From Selaginella tamariscina (Eukaryota; Streptophyta; Lycopodiopsida; Selaginellales; Selaginellaceae): a stretch of DNA of 64,000 nt. Each line of letters opens with the position of its first letter. Position 1 is the stretch's first letter. A program made the translations under genes and the position numbers. The notes below the pieces were generated by a model that saw only the letters and a list, made by a program, of their open reading frames with translations, had not been told where the DNA came from and did no database searches. Positions 32,095 to 43,870 of this stretch are shown piece by piece. The DNA lies in NCBI GenBank assembly GCA_003024785.1, contig PUQB01000825.1, forward strand, positions 1-64,000. Direction: 5' to 3'.

Positions 32095-32250
32095 GGGTCT
32101 ATAGTCTATGCAAATCCTCATGGTGCCATCTTTCTTCATGACGAGCAATACTGGTGCATCAAATGGAAACTTGCTTGGTTGTATGAAGCCCAATAGCTCC
32201 ACTTGTCTCTTAGCCTTTTGCTCTTCAGCATGGCTCAGTCAAAACGACTA
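32095..32250 (-). pseudogene. Short RT fragment of a Ty3/gypsy-type element
   Basis: Minus-strand reading [20 protein letters not shown] then [14 protein letters not shown], the finger motifs of a gypsy-type RT (F-I-x-PS.SP..APV..V.KKDG..R.C.DYR). It is cut off right after the DYR motif and has no RT domain beyond. The SP.GAPV wording resembles chromovirus RT rather than families A-C. An isolated relic, interrupted on its right by the insertion of element C (32323). Confidence 0.7.
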
Positions 32251-32322
32251 ATGAGCTTAGGTTGTTCAATCCCTAGATCTCAAGGAGAACATCCCATAGT
32301 CAAGTGTGTCATTAGCACACCT

Positions 32323-32926
32323 TGTTAGGATCGTAGTTAGACATTTATAGAATTTCTTATTATTTCATGGGCAAATATAATGGGAAAAATACCAAAAACA
32401 ATTTATATTGTTGAAAACCGAGAGTGGGAAGGATATATCGGAGTACGAGTCACTAACGTAATATGGGTGAGTCACTACCGCAATACGATGTTTACGGCGG
32501 AGTACGGCATACTTGGATAAGGATAAGGAGTCACTGTAACTAAATGGATAAGGCTAAGAGGTAGTTACTATAACTGCTAGTACGGGACAAGATATGGGTA
32601 TAAATAGACCAGATTAGGACTAGAAAGGGATCCCAAGTATACTGTTATTTTGTACCATATGCCGTGCACGGACATAATATAAGTTTCCTTTCCCTCTTTA
32701 TACGTCTATCTCTTACTCGTATTTCTAGTTTGATGTATACTATTCATTTTCTCAGTACTGTGACGGGATCCATAGTACTGCTGCCTGCTATACACCTTGC
32801 CATTTTTTCCTTTCCCGACCTTCTGATGTTTGATTTATTCTCTATCTTATTCCAATAGACCCTTAATACGGGTTTGTCGATGGTGACCTCTACTATGTTC
32901 AGTTGGTAGGATTTCTAGGTTCAACA
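32323..32926 (+). repeat. Element C 5' LTR
   Basis: 604 bases, TGTTAGGATCG to GGTTCAACA. The TATA box is at 32599-32606. Contains seven or more TACG words. Two bases (TA) before the PBS. Confidence 0.94.
32599..32606 (+). promoter_or_regulatory. TATA box of the element C LTR
   Basis: TATAAATA in GGGTATAAATAGACC, conserved in the 3' LTR (near 41247). Position fits the U3/R boundary. Confidence 0.65.
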
Positions 32927-32928
32927 TA

Positions 32929-32945
32929 TGGCAACCACGGAGGGA
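32929..32945 (+). other. Primer-binding site of element C
   Basis: TGGCAACCACGGAGGGA, one base different from the site of element B (G to A at position 5). Confidence 0.75.
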
Positions 32946-32972
32946 TGGTCGTGTTAGTAAGTAACTGATAAT

Positions 32973-34680
32973 GTGTTTGTAGAATGTACCAGGATGGGTA
33001 GACTGATACCCAAAGAAGTGTTGGAGTTTAAAGAGAAATTACGGTGGAAGAAGAAGATTGAGGCTTTTCATAGGCTCAGGCGTGAGTCCTCAATACGATC
33101 AGGACAATTATTGCAGAAACGAAAGAACGTTCAACAAAGACCGCATGAGAATGGATCTGTAGCATATAGTAGTAAGTGAATAGATGATTATCGACGTATT
33201 CTTGCAGAACGTCAATGATATGAAGAGATCAGGCAAGACAACAAAGAGAGTGTGAGGAGCGATACTTACGACGACAAGCAGTAATAGAGACACGGAAGAG
33301 GATTGAAGAGCGTGAAGAACAGAGAAGGAAGGAGCAAATTGAAGCTCGAGGAGAGGAGCAACAAATGACGAAGTACGATGAGGTTACAGAGGAAGAGGAT
33401 AATAATCAGGAGAGTGACAATCACGAGCAACATACACCAACGCAGGGAAACTGGGATCTGTTGTCAGTGGAAGTACCTGACGAGATGGGAACACTAACAA
33501 TTACAGGGAAGGTCATACCATCTACCTTTTCAGGTCTCGAGAATGAGGATACGAATCAGCATATATAGCAATTTGAAAAGGCGTGTGAAGCTAACGAAAT
33601 CAAGGATGAATACGAGAAGTTGTGAATATTTCTGTTTACATTGAAGGGAGACGCTAGCGATTGGTATTACGAAAATGCCATCACAATCGACAAGTACAGT
33701 ACGCTATTTGCACTATTCAGGAATTACTATGTACGAAAATATCGCAAACGAGACCCAACAGTACAGTTACAGGAAATACAGCAAGGACCTACTGAGGCAG
33801 TGGAAGATTACACACAACAATTCCAGAGATTGTACAACCGCTGTGAGGTCAAAAATGTCAGTGATAAATTAGCAAAGAAATGGTATATAAACGGACTACG
33901 GAACAACTTACAGCTTCAAGTACGACTAATAAAACCACATGATTTAAATGATACAATTAAAGAAGCAGAACAACTTGAAGTGTTGATACCTCCAAGATAC
34001 GTAGATGATGATGAACGAGAATCAAGAAGACAATACTGGAAGGAGAGCGAAATACGGCCAAGAACCAAAACAATATTTTGCACAACATGCAAAAATGAAG
34101 GACATAATGCTTCTGAATGTAAAGTACCCAAGTGTTAGATGTGTGGAGGAATAGGACATGAAGCAAGGCAATGTCGGAATGCGGGATATAAATCCCAACC
34201 AATGATTGGACGTACTGAAGGTTTTCCATCACCACCACCTAGATGGAACAGCACCAGGAATGCGAACTCATATGATTATCCACAATCACGAAATACTAAT
34301 CCATACGACTATCCACAAAGAGCGTATAATGGGGAACAAAGGAATGGCAATGGAAGGAGATTTCCCCATGAGTCTGGAGCATTCTACTGAAAGGTAATAA
34401 TACGGAAATATCACGTAAGGGACAATCTTTGTTACCAGCCCCAGCACAAACAGGACCACCTTTATTACCACCAATACCACTTCCACCAGCATTACGAGGT
34501 CCGAATCCAAATGTGACATGTTTCAGATGTGGAGAAAAAGGACACTATTCTACTGAATATAATCGACTCAATAGTATTCGTTGTTACATGGTGAAATGGG
34601 ACATTATTCACCAAAATGTCCACAACGCGAATTTAACACCAAAACATCTCTCACTAACCAACAACACGAAGAATTGAAGT
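32973..34680 (+). pseudogene. gag: Element C Gag with up to four CCHC zinc knuckles
   Basis: Begins with a strongly charged helical N-terminus (FKEKLRWKKKIEAFHRLRRE). The frame of 33365 then gives TITGKVIPSTFSGLENEDTN, stops at 33566 and 33623, and the capsid helices FLFTLKGDASDWYYENA, LFALFRNYYVRKYRKRDPT and VEDYTQQFQRLYNRCEVKN. The nucleocapsid has FCTTCKNEGHNASEC (knuckle 1), C-stop-MCGGIGHEARQC (knuckle 2, TAG at 34136 inside the CxxC), CFRCGEKGHYSTEY (knuckle 3, last Cys changed to Tyr, near 34519-34560) and after a frameshift EMGHYSPKCPQREF (knuckle 4, near 34580-34630). Ty3/gypsy Gag normally has one or two. Broken by at least four lesions. Confidence 0.8.
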
Positions 34681-35185
34681 TCAACAAGAAAATGACCATG
34701 AAGAACAAAATTACGAGTGAAAATGGGAACAAGATACAGAATTACCTTCACAGAGACATATGCTATAACACGAGCTAAACGAGTACGGGTCGAACCAAAC
34801 AAAGAAGAACCAATATGCAAGAATTGGGAGAAAGAAAAGGCTATAGTACAAAGAGTGGCTGATCAAATTTAGAAAATGCAACACAAGGAAAATCAAGACT
34901 CTATGCCTAATGAAATGAGCATGCATTCACAGCAATCCACATCAGCAGTACCACTTGGAGATCGTATTGTCGTTGTTATTCTGCAACAACTTGTACAGTT
35001 AACTATAAGAGAGTTACTGACCTTAATACCATTTTTGCGAACACAAATAACAAATTCTTTGGACGTTAGCAACATTCAAACCGACACAAATCAAGTGGGA
35101 GTGAATACCATGGAAGTTCTTACAGATGGGAAGGATTGGGATGAAGAAGTACCAATGATTACGGCTCAATCGACAAAAACAACAT
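34681..35185 (+). pseudogene. Element C Gag-protease linker
   Basis: Open piece 34876-35220 with no recognisable fold; its end (TDGKDWDEEVPMITAQS) leads, through a frameshift near 35180, into the protease active site. Confidence 0.4.
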
Positions 35186-35490
35186 CCAAAACATACCTAT
35201 TGATGGAGGTTCAAGAGTGAATATAATTGAAGAACAGACTTGCAAACAATTAGGTCTAGGGCCTATTGAAAATGCGCCCTTCTTGGTACAGATGGCTGAC
35301 AGAGGAAAGTTAGACCCGTTGGTATAATCAGATCCGTATGTATAGAAATTGCAAGAATAAGTTTAAGATGTCTTTGGTCGTACTACGTATCGAGCAAATG
35401 AGCAAACCATACTAAATATTACTAGGAAGACCATGGTTAATAGATGCAAAAGTACAACATAATTGGGAGCACGATGAAATGGTACTCTAT
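35186..35490 (+). pseudogene. Element C retropepsin
   Basis: Reads NIPIDGGSRVNIIEEQTCKQ, then GPIENAPFLVQMADRGKLDP. After stops, ILLGRPWLIDAKVQHNWEHD closes the domain near 35415-35475. The catalytic triplet is DGG as in families A and E. Stops in the middle of the fold inactivate it. Confidence 0.7.
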
Positions 35491-36860
35491 AAGAATGAAC
35501 AAGAAGCAATCGTTCGAAACAACAGAAAAAGCCAATCGAACGACCAACTCGGCCATTACGAATGGAGGATTTCGACTGGCATTACGACTTAAACAAGGAA
35601 GAAGAAAAACTCCTTTTCAAAAGCAACCCAGACCTCGTAGAGATAGCACAAGCTGATTTATATCAAATGACACCAGAAGAAGAAAACCTAGAAAAGACAA
35701 CTACTAGTGATCAACAATAGCAACATATGGATACTCTCAGACTGATATAAGTTTAAACAACCTATGCAACAACAACTACAATTCGAGACAGAGCACGAAC
35801 AGAGAATACGGACTCAACAAAAACTAGAAATTACAACCAATGAGAAGACTGAAGAAGTAGAAATTAAAACAAGTGAATATGGACCACAAAAAGTATGAAT
35901 AACAATTGATCGAAGACAACTGATAAATTACTACGTCAAAATGCAGATGTCTTTCTTGGAGTTACGAAGATCTCAAGGGAGTTCCACCCACAATTTGTAC
36001 CATAAATAGAATTACTACCACATGCAGTCCCTAGGAAACAGCAAGCATACCGAATGAATCCAACATTCTTGACAAAAGTTAGAGAAGAAGTGGACAAGTT
36101 ATTACAGGCCGGATTCATTATCCAATTGAAAACCCGCAATGGTTATCACCAATTGTTGTAGTACCAAAGAAAAATGGCAAATTACTATCTGTGTCAATTA
36201 TAAGAAATTGAACGATGTAACGAAGCGGGATACGTACCCAATACCATTCACCAAAGAATTGTTGGATACAGTAGCAGGACACGAAATGTACTCCTTTTGG
36301 ATGGATTTTCAGGATATAACCAAGTACAAGTGGATCCAGCGGATCAACCAAAAACGGCATTCATTAGTCCTTGGGGTACATATGCGTATCGCGTTATGCC
36401 TTTTGGGCTATGCAATGCACCATTTACCTTTCAACGTTTGGTTAGTGAAACATTCCGGGATTATTTGACCACGTTTATGAAAGTTTTCTTGGATGATTTT
36501 AGCATTTATGGAACGCAAAAAAACACCTGACTGTTTAACAAGTGTTTTGGGAAATGCCGATCAAATAATATAGCTCTTAATCCGGAGAAGTGCGTATTTT
36601 GTAAGATCAGGAATTTTACTCGGGCATATTATATGCAAGGATGGAATAATGGTAGATCAAGATAAAATCAAAGTCATATAAACAATGCAACCTCCTAAAG
36701 ATGTAAGCGGAGTACGACGGCTTCTTGGAAAATGGGATATCATCGAAGATTTATCAAAAATTATGCAGCAATAGTGAAACCATTAACTATGCTTCTAGAA
36801 AACAAACCATTCAAATGGGATCCGCAATGCGAACAGAGCTTCAATACGTTAAAGCAGGCA
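35491..36860 (+). pseudogene. pol: Element C reverse transcriptase and upstream linker
   Basis: The linker to about 35990 is charged. RT pieces: REEVDKLLQAGFI (36075), a shifted WLSPIVVVPKKNGK, then CVNYKKLNDVTKRDTYPIPF (36139-36468 frame), HEMYSF, MDGFSGYNQVQVDPADQPKT (motif A), FISPWGTYAYRVMPFGLCNA (motif B region) and FMKVFLDDFSIYG near 36476-36510 (motif C, FLDD with both Asp). The thumb is split over 36540-36780 by several shifts. All RT motifs can be found but in at least three frames. Confidence 0.83.
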
Positions 36861-37270
36861 TTAATAAGGCTCCCATTCTAGCTAGTCCAAATTGGCGACA
36901 GGAGTTTCATGTACAAGTGGACGCATCGTCATACGCTATCGGATGCATATTAACACAAACCCAGAAGACGGAAAAGATCGACCATTATATTACGAGTCGG
37001 CGGTTAGCACTGCAGAAGAAAATTACGACTACGGAAAAGGAGGCACTCGGAATGGTTTATGCAGCTAAGAAATTTCGGCATTATTTGCTAGCAAACAAAG
37101 TCAAATTCATTGTCAATCATCAAGCTCTTACACACTTGTTAAGCAAGACTAAACTCGAAGGAAGATTAGTACGTTGGTTCTTATTATTGCAGGAGTTTGA
37201 CTTTTAAATCATCCACAAACCAGGCAAACTACACCAACAAGCCGATTTCTTAAGCCGTATTACGCATGAG
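36861..37270 (+). pseudogene. pol: Element C RNase H
   Basis: Open within 36725-37207: FHVQVDASSYAIGCILTQTQ (first D), ITTTEKEALGMVYAAKKF (E), KVKFIVNHQALTHLL, where the third acidic position is N instead of D, and LEGRLVRWFLLLQEFDF. A TAA at 37205 is followed by IHKPGKLHQQADFLSRI (last D). So one catalytic residue is replaced and one stop is present. Confidence 0.8.
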
Positions 37271-37289
37271 AAGAAGGTGTTGGCGTGAA

Positions 37290-38805
37290 TGATGAACTAC
37301 CAGATGCTAATTTATTTCAGATACAACAAGAAGAACAACCAAAACTACAATCAAAGGATATCTTCAAAATATTGAACACTTTCTAACTATTGGAATAGCA
37401 CCAGATAAGTATGCAACTACAACAACAATGCAAACAACTCGTCTTATGATGCAAGCCATACTGCATGGTATCAGGTATACTATATAAGAGGGGAAAAGAT
37501 GAAGTCTTAAGGAATGTGTGCAATGGAAGAAGTTCAGCTCGTATTACGAGAAGCCCACTTAGGGGAACATGGTGGACATTTCGCAGGAACGTTAACGGCA
37601 CAAAAAATACTACAGTCCGGATTATGGTGGCCTACGTTATTCAAGGATGCTATAGAATATTGTCAAAAATGTTTGAAATGTAATGAACATCAACCAGCTC
37701 CACACCATCAAGTTCAATCTTACATCCAACATAACCATTAGCTCCATTTATGAAATGGGGAATGGATTTTATGGACCAATCAATCCTAAAAGCAGCAAGA
37801 GGAATCAGTATATATTGGTACTCACGGATTACATTACTAAATGGGCAGAAGCTATTGCATTACGGGATTGCCACGCAACACGTGTAGCCAAGTTTATCTA
37901 TGAAAATATCGTAGTGCGATTTGGCGCTCCAATGGAACTTATTAGTGACCAAGGAACTCATTTTGTTAACAACGTCATCAAAGTACTTTGCAACGAATAT
38001 TTAGTAAGCATTATGTCTCCACGCCATATTATCTGCAAGGCAATGGACAAGCGGAGGCTACTAACAAAATATTGAAGACCGTATTAACCAGATAGTCAAC
38101 ACAAATCGCAAAAACTGGGACGAAAAACTCATATCCGCATTATGGGCATACCGTACTACATATAAAGTGACAACAAAGTTTACGCCATTTCAACTTACAT
38201 ACGGATTAGAAGCCATTATGCCTATAGAGTATATTATACCATCATTATGGATGTCACTCGAATACGGCATTGGAGAAACAAAACAAGTTAAACAATGATT
38301 ACTACAATTCGAAAAACTTGATGAGAAGCGACAACAAGCAGTCTTCAACATATAAGCAATACAAACACGTATTAAGGCATGGCACGATCGACTACAACGA
38401 GTACAATGACGACCCATATTTTGAGTTGGAGAAATGGTATAACACTATCGAGGAAATTTTCGACCCATCGGACATAAGTTCAAGTCCAAATGGTATGGAT
38501 CATATATTATTACTGATATACGAGATAACACAATCACTCTTATGGATATTACAACACGAGTCTTACTTACAACGAATATAAATCGCATACGGAAATATAC
38601 CTCTAATAAGCCAGAGGACAATCTTGACAATGACCCAAAGTACAAATTGCATAGCAAGCTGGAAACAGAAACGCACGGACTAAACAACGACCCGGAATAT
38701 GATCTCAGCCGTCAGTCGGAACAAGACATGGAAAAAGCACGTATCAACATGGCGGGTAGACGTCAGCAGAATCTTCTGGAAACATTGACAGGATCACTCA
38801 CATAA
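37290..38805 (+). pseudogene. pol: Element C integrase
   Basis: Zinc domain in 37514-37741: REAHLGEHGGHFAG and YCQKCLKCNE (H-H-C-C). Core in 37683-38075: a damaged first Asp motif (MGNGFYGPINP in the usual MDFYGPI place, one-base change of frame), NQYILVLTDYITKWAEA, then APMELISDQGTHFVNN (second D). The E-containing GNGQAEATNK block near 38035-38070 is in another frame. A GPF-like module near 38465-38510 reads FKSKWYGSYIITDIR. The same frame then runs on through a hydrophilic tail to 38805. No chromodomain. Confidence 0.8.
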
Positions 38806-39098
38806 GTGAATACCAAAATCCAAGAACCAGCAAATCCGAGGAATACAAAATCCAATGATGAGATATTCTCTGTCAAATCTATCAAAAATCAAGGTATTCA
38901 CACATCCAACCAATCCGATATCAACACGTGGACTGCTCCGCAGACACTGACAAACCATAAATTTTCTAAGCATAAAATAGCAATACCCAACTGAGAGCAC
39001 ACATTAAGGTTTCAAAATTCTTCTTTAATCTCTTCCTCCTTCCGATCTTCAAGTCCTTCATCTTTTTCTTCCTTTATTCACCGGGCACTTTGGAATCG

Positions 39099-40930
39099 AT
39101 GGACGAGTACACCAACACGACAAGCACTTCCGCAATAGCACTCAATACAACATCCCAGTCCGAACCAACAGTTTCAATTCCCTTTTCACCAGTATTGTAT
39201 TGTATTGTCCGTCTGGCACCAACACTCATCTCGGATATACAAGAATGGATACAACGGATGCAATTGGAGCGATATTTCGACATGTTTGTTCACAAACGAT
39301 TGGATCAACAAGGTGAACACTTAGTGGATCAGGCGATTAAGGCTTACACACCACAATTCAAGGCCTTACAACTACATGGCGGGGCATTTGCATTCACAAG
39401 TAAGCTCATTAGGGATGTCTTTGAATTCCTAGATCCAGATATTGCTTACGATCCAATTCCATAAGTCCCACATACATACAACACTACACCGATAACTACG
39501 ACAGGTTTCTTTAGAAACAAAAGACGGCCAACGCGGCACCAACATCCATTCTCCGGGAACCTCATAAGAGTCATATCAAGGCTTCACCACCGCGTTTGCC
39601 TTCTACAAACACCAGCAGGTTTCAATAAGGAAATCGGGTATGTCTATCATGTATCTGAACAAGGACACAAACCGGATTGGGGGGAGCTAGTCGTAGTGGG
39701 GCTGCAACAAGAGCTATAAACTCTACACAACCCCAAAAGCAAGGACAAGGAGACAACTGTATTTCCGGTGCTTCATCACATTTTTAACAACCCTCCGTAT
39801 TATGCATGCAGACTTAGCACCAATAGGTACACCAGTAATCACAACAAGGATGGGGTTTTGGTTAGGTCTTACTTTGCAGTACCCAGACAATGTTTTTGAC
39901 ACTCGTAATTTGGATGCACCACTACCAACCAAGCCAAAGAAACGACCACGCTCACAACCAAAGAAGCCAGAAGAACCACAAACACAAGAACCTGTGGTGA
40001 CACTCCAATTTGCGGACAACAAAGAAGACGATAATTAAGTTCTATAGAGGAGACCTTTGCCACGAGGAGATCTTCGAAGGACGTGTAACAAAAGCCCATG
40101 GCGTCAACTTCCATAGCACACATGGAGTGGTAAGACACAACACCATCAGATTGCAGGCAACCAACAGGACCAACCTCCACAGCACCCATGGAGTGCGGGG
40201 ATTCTGCACCATCAGACAACATCAATACGGGTGCCACCGTAATATCGTCACCACCATTAGCTCATCCTCAATTACCGCAGGTACTTCTCATATCATAGTA
40301 CCACAGGTAGTACCTCCAGCAAAGCAAGTACGAGCTCCAACGGTATGGCAGATAGATCAAGAACCGCATTCGGTAGAACCGACACCTGACAACAAGCCAA
40401 GAACGACATTCCGATAAAGAGCAGGAGCAACAACCCTACTCACCAGTACGGCAGATGGGACATCATGCTTCAGATCGTCAGGAGCGAGACACTCTAGGGG
40501 TTCTAAGCGCATGCGTGATCAAACTGCTTCACCCGGATTACCACCGAGGACCACTGCATGATACTACTCTCGAAGGTCAGCTTTAACACCTTCGGAGTGT
40601 TGTTGATTCCATCACAACAACAAGTAGCAAGTTCAATGAGGAGACTCAAGTCTCAGTCAACAACTCCATGACCGCTGCAATATCATCGATAAGTAATTCT
40701 TGAGCACTTGAACATCATGCGACGTTTGACGAACAAAACAAGGTACTCATGGATACCGTGCACACACTAGCAGAACAAGTACGCAACATTCATGACAAGA
40801 TGAGCGAGTTCAACCCAACAACTACTACAACAACAAACGACAGGGACAAAGTACAAAAATTATAAGAGGAGAACCACAAGCTTAAGGCCTTCATCGCATC
40901 TTTTTACGGAACAGTGGGACATCGTAAGGT
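39099..40930 (+). pseudogene. Element C extra 3' ORF
   Basis: Begins at ATG 39099 (MDEYTNTTSTSAIALN), open to 39464: DIQEWIQRMQLERYFDMFVH, ALQLHGGAFAFTSKLIRDVF. Later frames include FRNKRRPTRHQHPFSGNLIR and DWGELVVVGLQQEL (39510-39720), a basic tract TKPKKRPRSQPKKPEEPQT (39900-39990), and near the end (40700-40930) a probable coil with TVHTLAEQVRNIHDKMSEF and EENHKLKAFIASF. Same place and same general order (globular, basic, coil) as in A and B. No known domain was recognised. Confidence 0.55.
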
Positions 40931-40950
40931 TGCATTGGGGCGATGCAACA

Positions 40951-40966
40951 CTTTCAGTCTGGGGGA
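40951..40966 (+). other. Polypurine tract of element C
   Basis: CTTTCAGTCTGGGGGA ending directly at the 3' LTR; the GGGGGA end is typical of Ty3/gypsy plus-strand primers. Confidence 0.7.
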
Positions 40967-41575
40967 TGTTAGGATAGTAGTTAGACATTTATGGGATTTT
41001 TTATTATTTTATGGGCAAATATAATGGGAAAAATACCAAAAACAATTTATATTGTTGAAAACCGAGAGTGGGAAGGATATATCGGAGTACGAGTCACTAA
41101 CGTAATACGGGTGAGTCACTACCGCAATACGATGTTTACGGTAGAGTACGGCATACTTGGATAAGGATAAGGAGTTACAGTAACTGAATGGATAAGGCTA
41201 AGAGGTAATTACTATAACTCCTAGTACGAGACCAAGAGTATGGGTATAAATAGACTAGATTAGGACTAAAAAGGAATCTCAAGTATACTGTTATTTTGTA
41301 CCATGTGCCGTGTGCCAACATAATATAAGTTTCCTTTCCCTCTCTATACGTCTATCTCTTACTCGTATTTCTGGTTTGATGTATACTATTCATTTTCTCA
41401 GTACTGTGACGGGATCCATAGTACTGCTGCCTGCTATACACCTTCCCATCCTTACCATTTCCCAACCTTTTCTGATGTTTGATTTCTTCTCTATCTTATT
41501 CCGGTAGACCCTTAATACGGGTTTGTCGATGACGACCTCTACTATGTTCAGTTGGTAGGATTTCTAGGTTCAATA
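40967..41575 (+). repeat. Element C 3' LTR
   Basis: 609 bases, TGTTAGGATAG to GGTTCAATA; the terminal CA has become TA. Followed by CACCT. TATA box copy conserved. Confidence 0.93.
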
Positions 41576-41580
41576 CACCT

Positions 41581-41705
41581 AGTTACGAAACCTAAGCTCC
41601 TTTGAGCCGATGCCCAAGGTTTAGCACCCTGATGTGAGCACAAATATGCCTACTTACTAGAGTATTTGACCCCTCGGCGTTAACCCCATAAGACACCCCA
41701 AAAGG
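41581..41705. other. Short unassigned stretch between elements C and D
   Basis: 125 bases with no coding or repeat signature. Together with 47915-48416 it is the older sequence into which elements C and D inserted. Confidence 0.5.
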
Positions 41706-42292
41706 TGTCAAGCCATGATCCAGGAACCAAGAAAAGAACAAGATTCCGAGAACAAGAAAGCTTGACTCAGGAGCGATAGGAATCAGGAACTCATGAGTTA
41801 GGAGTAGGACAGAAACTAGGAACTCAGGAGTAGGACAAGGCATAGGATAGGAACTAGGAACTCAGGAGTCATGAGTAGGACAAGATCCAGGAGCAAGACA
41901 GGAACAGAAACAGGATCTAGGAGTGAGACAGGAGCAGGACAGGATCTAGGAACAAGACAAGAGAGAACAGGAAGCAGGAACAAGGCAAGAGCAGGAGGCA
42001 AGGAGCAAGACAAGAACAAGGAACAAGAATAATCGTAGAATGACTGGTGTTGATAGTAACTGATTGTACAACAATTAGGTCGGAGCTTTTATGCTCACAA
42101 CTCCAAGAGCTAATCTAGGCATGAGTGCTAAAAGTGGTTGCATGCATTTAAAAGTGGCTGCATGCATGCAGAGGCTAAGATGAGTCCACATGTCCCTTAT
42201 CCTTTAGGCATATCTTGTGGCATATCCTGTAGGAATATCCTATAACCCATATCTTGTATCCAGAATCCTATATCCTGTATCGGGTCGTGACA
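41706..42292 (-). repeat. Element D 3' LTR
   Basis: 587 bases. On the minus strand TGTCACGACCCGATACAGG to ATGGCTTGACA, with ACAGGATAT-type repeats at its head and pyrimidine-rich (minus strand) tandem repeats in its second half. CATAAAAG near 42085 is a TATA-box candidate. Confidence 0.92.
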
Positions 42293-42294
42293 GC

Positions 42295-42310
42295 ACCTCC
42301 TCCCTAAAGA
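42295..42310 (-). other. Polypurine tract of element D
   Basis: Minus strand TTTAGGGAGGAGGTGC, ending two bases from the 3' LTR. It overlaps the stop codon (TAG) of the pol frame that contains the chromodomain. Confidence 0.7.
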
Positions 42311-42620
42311 CGAGTTCCATGAGTCTTGGGACTTGGTTTAGCAGGATAATGCCAATGAAAGGTAGCAACCTTGGAAGAAGCATGGAGTAAGTTGGATGCA
42401 GGTTCCCAAGTGCGATCAGTAGGCAAATAACTTTCCAATCCACCAAGTATTGAAGTTGGCAGCGATGAAGACGAGAATCAAGGATGGCTGCAACTTCGTA
42501 CTCAGGTTCATTGTCAATGACCACAGGAGGGGGAGGAGAAGAAGCACGACCAGGAAGAGAAGAAGGATGATACGGCTCCAACAAGGAGGTGTGAAACACA
42601 GGATGAAGTTTCACCGTAGA
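42307..42620 (-). pseudogene. pol: Element D integrase C-terminus with chromodomain
   Basis: Minus strand 42614-42440: LHPVFHTSLLEPYHPSSLPG, then the chromodomain start NEPEYEVAAILDSR and LQYLVDWK. A one-base shift at the K codon leads into YLPTDRTWEPASNLLHAS, the rest of the chromodomain with its conserved TWEP, and on to the TAG at about 42307. The aromatic cage positions Y and W are visible (EYEV, YLVDW). One frameshift inside the domain. Confidence 0.85.
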
Positions 42621-43870
42621 TGGTAACTCGAGTCGGAAAGCTACAGGATTGACCTCGCCACAATCCTGTAAGGGCCCAATCGTTGAAAATCCAACTTAGA
42701 AGAAGGCCTGTTGGTGCGAATATGTCGACGAAGAAGCCACACGAGATCACCAATCTTGTATGCAGGTGCCGGCTGACGGTGAGCATCAGCATGATGCTTG
42801 TATCGTTCCTGTGCCTGCTGAAGATGAACCGGAGATCATCCTGTACCTGACGAAGATGCTGGAGACGATCCTGTACTGCAGGAGCGGAAGAAGGAGAAGC
42901 AGGAGGAGCAAAGTCAAAACGTGGATGGTGGCCTGTAAGAGCAAAGAAAGGTGTCTCCTGTAGATGCGTGAACGGAGTTGTTGTAGGCAAACTCCGCCAT
43001 TGGAAGAAGGTCCAACCAGTTGTCCTGTTGGTAACTGATGAAGCACGAAGATATTGTTCCAAGGTCTGAATTGTGCGTTCTGACTGCCCATCAGTTTGTG
43101 GATGATATCCTGAAGAAAGATCCGCTTTAACCTGTAGACTCGAAGAAGCTCTCGCCAAAACTTGGACATGAATTGTGGACCTCGATCGGAAACAATGCTC
43201 TCAGGAAGACCATGATGTCGGAACACTTCACGGATCACCAACTCAGCAGTTGTCTGACCTGTAGCTGTCTTGTTGCAGGGTAGGAAATGAGCCTGTTTGG
43301 TGAAACGGTCAACCACCACAAGAACTGCATCGAATCCACGAGAAGGAGGAAGATCTGTGAGGAAATCCATAGAAATGGATCTCCAAGGAGCAGAAGGAAC
43401 AGGAAGAGGACGAAGAAGACCAGAGGTGCATGATGAGGCATCTTCGACCTGTTACAAGTGTCAACTCCGTACAAACCTTTCCACAAAACCTCGCAACCCA
43501 GGCCACCAATAGTTGCGAGTCACCAACTCACTGTCTTGGCCACACCAAAATGTCCTGTAGCCGGGTATCATGACAATCCTGTACCACACGAGTCCTGAAA
43601 TACCAACAGGAACGTACAGGAGACCTTCCCGGTACAGGAGTCCATCCTGTATGGTGAACAACTTGTAGTCTGAACGGGAACTGGAGGAAGAGGAACTTGC
43701 AATGTCAGGATGAATGTGTGAGAACACATTCTTTGCCAAGTCGTCTGTAGCCAACTGCGAACGGATGTCCTGTAGGAGTGTTGAATTTGCTGGAGCCTGA
43801 TGAACCTGTAGTGCCGCAAGGGAATCGATCAGGACCCAACAACACTTGCCTTTGACAGTCATATGCAGGA
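42621..43870 (-). pseudogene. pol: Element D integrase
   Basis: Pieces on the minus strand: zinc domain near 43560-43420 (TRNYWWPGLRGFVERFVRS, then CDTCNRSKMP), core from 43370: MDFLTDLPPSRGFDAVLVVV (first D), FRHHGLPESIVSDRGPQFMS (second D), then in the frame of 43158-42514 [20 protein letters not shown] (E). All three catalytic residues are found but spread over frames. The wording DRGPQF and DGQSERT is typical of chromovirus integrase. Confidence 0.85.

Larger units (their letters stand above)
32323..41575 (+). mobile_element. Element C: full-length Ty3/gypsy-type retrotransposon (decayed)
   Basis: A 9,253-bp element with LTRs 32323-32926 and 40967-41575 and a perfect 5-bp target duplication CACCT at 32318-32322 and 41576-41580. 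Domain order: PBS, gag with multiple zinc knuckles, protease, RT, RNase H, integrase, a ~1.9-kb 3' ORF, PPT. The LTRs are about 95% identical by eye, so older than B and younger than A-auto. The sequence is AT-rich yet full of TACG/CGTA words in both LTR and coding parts. Pol resembles element B (VFLDDFSIYG, FHVQVDASSYAIG, LLANKVKFIV). Confidence 0.94.

Noticed and set aside
42786-43100. A Leu-rich stretch that looks like a membrane segment in element D
   Set aside because: It lies after a frameshift in integrase; the correct frame (DGQSERT and following) continues in another phase.
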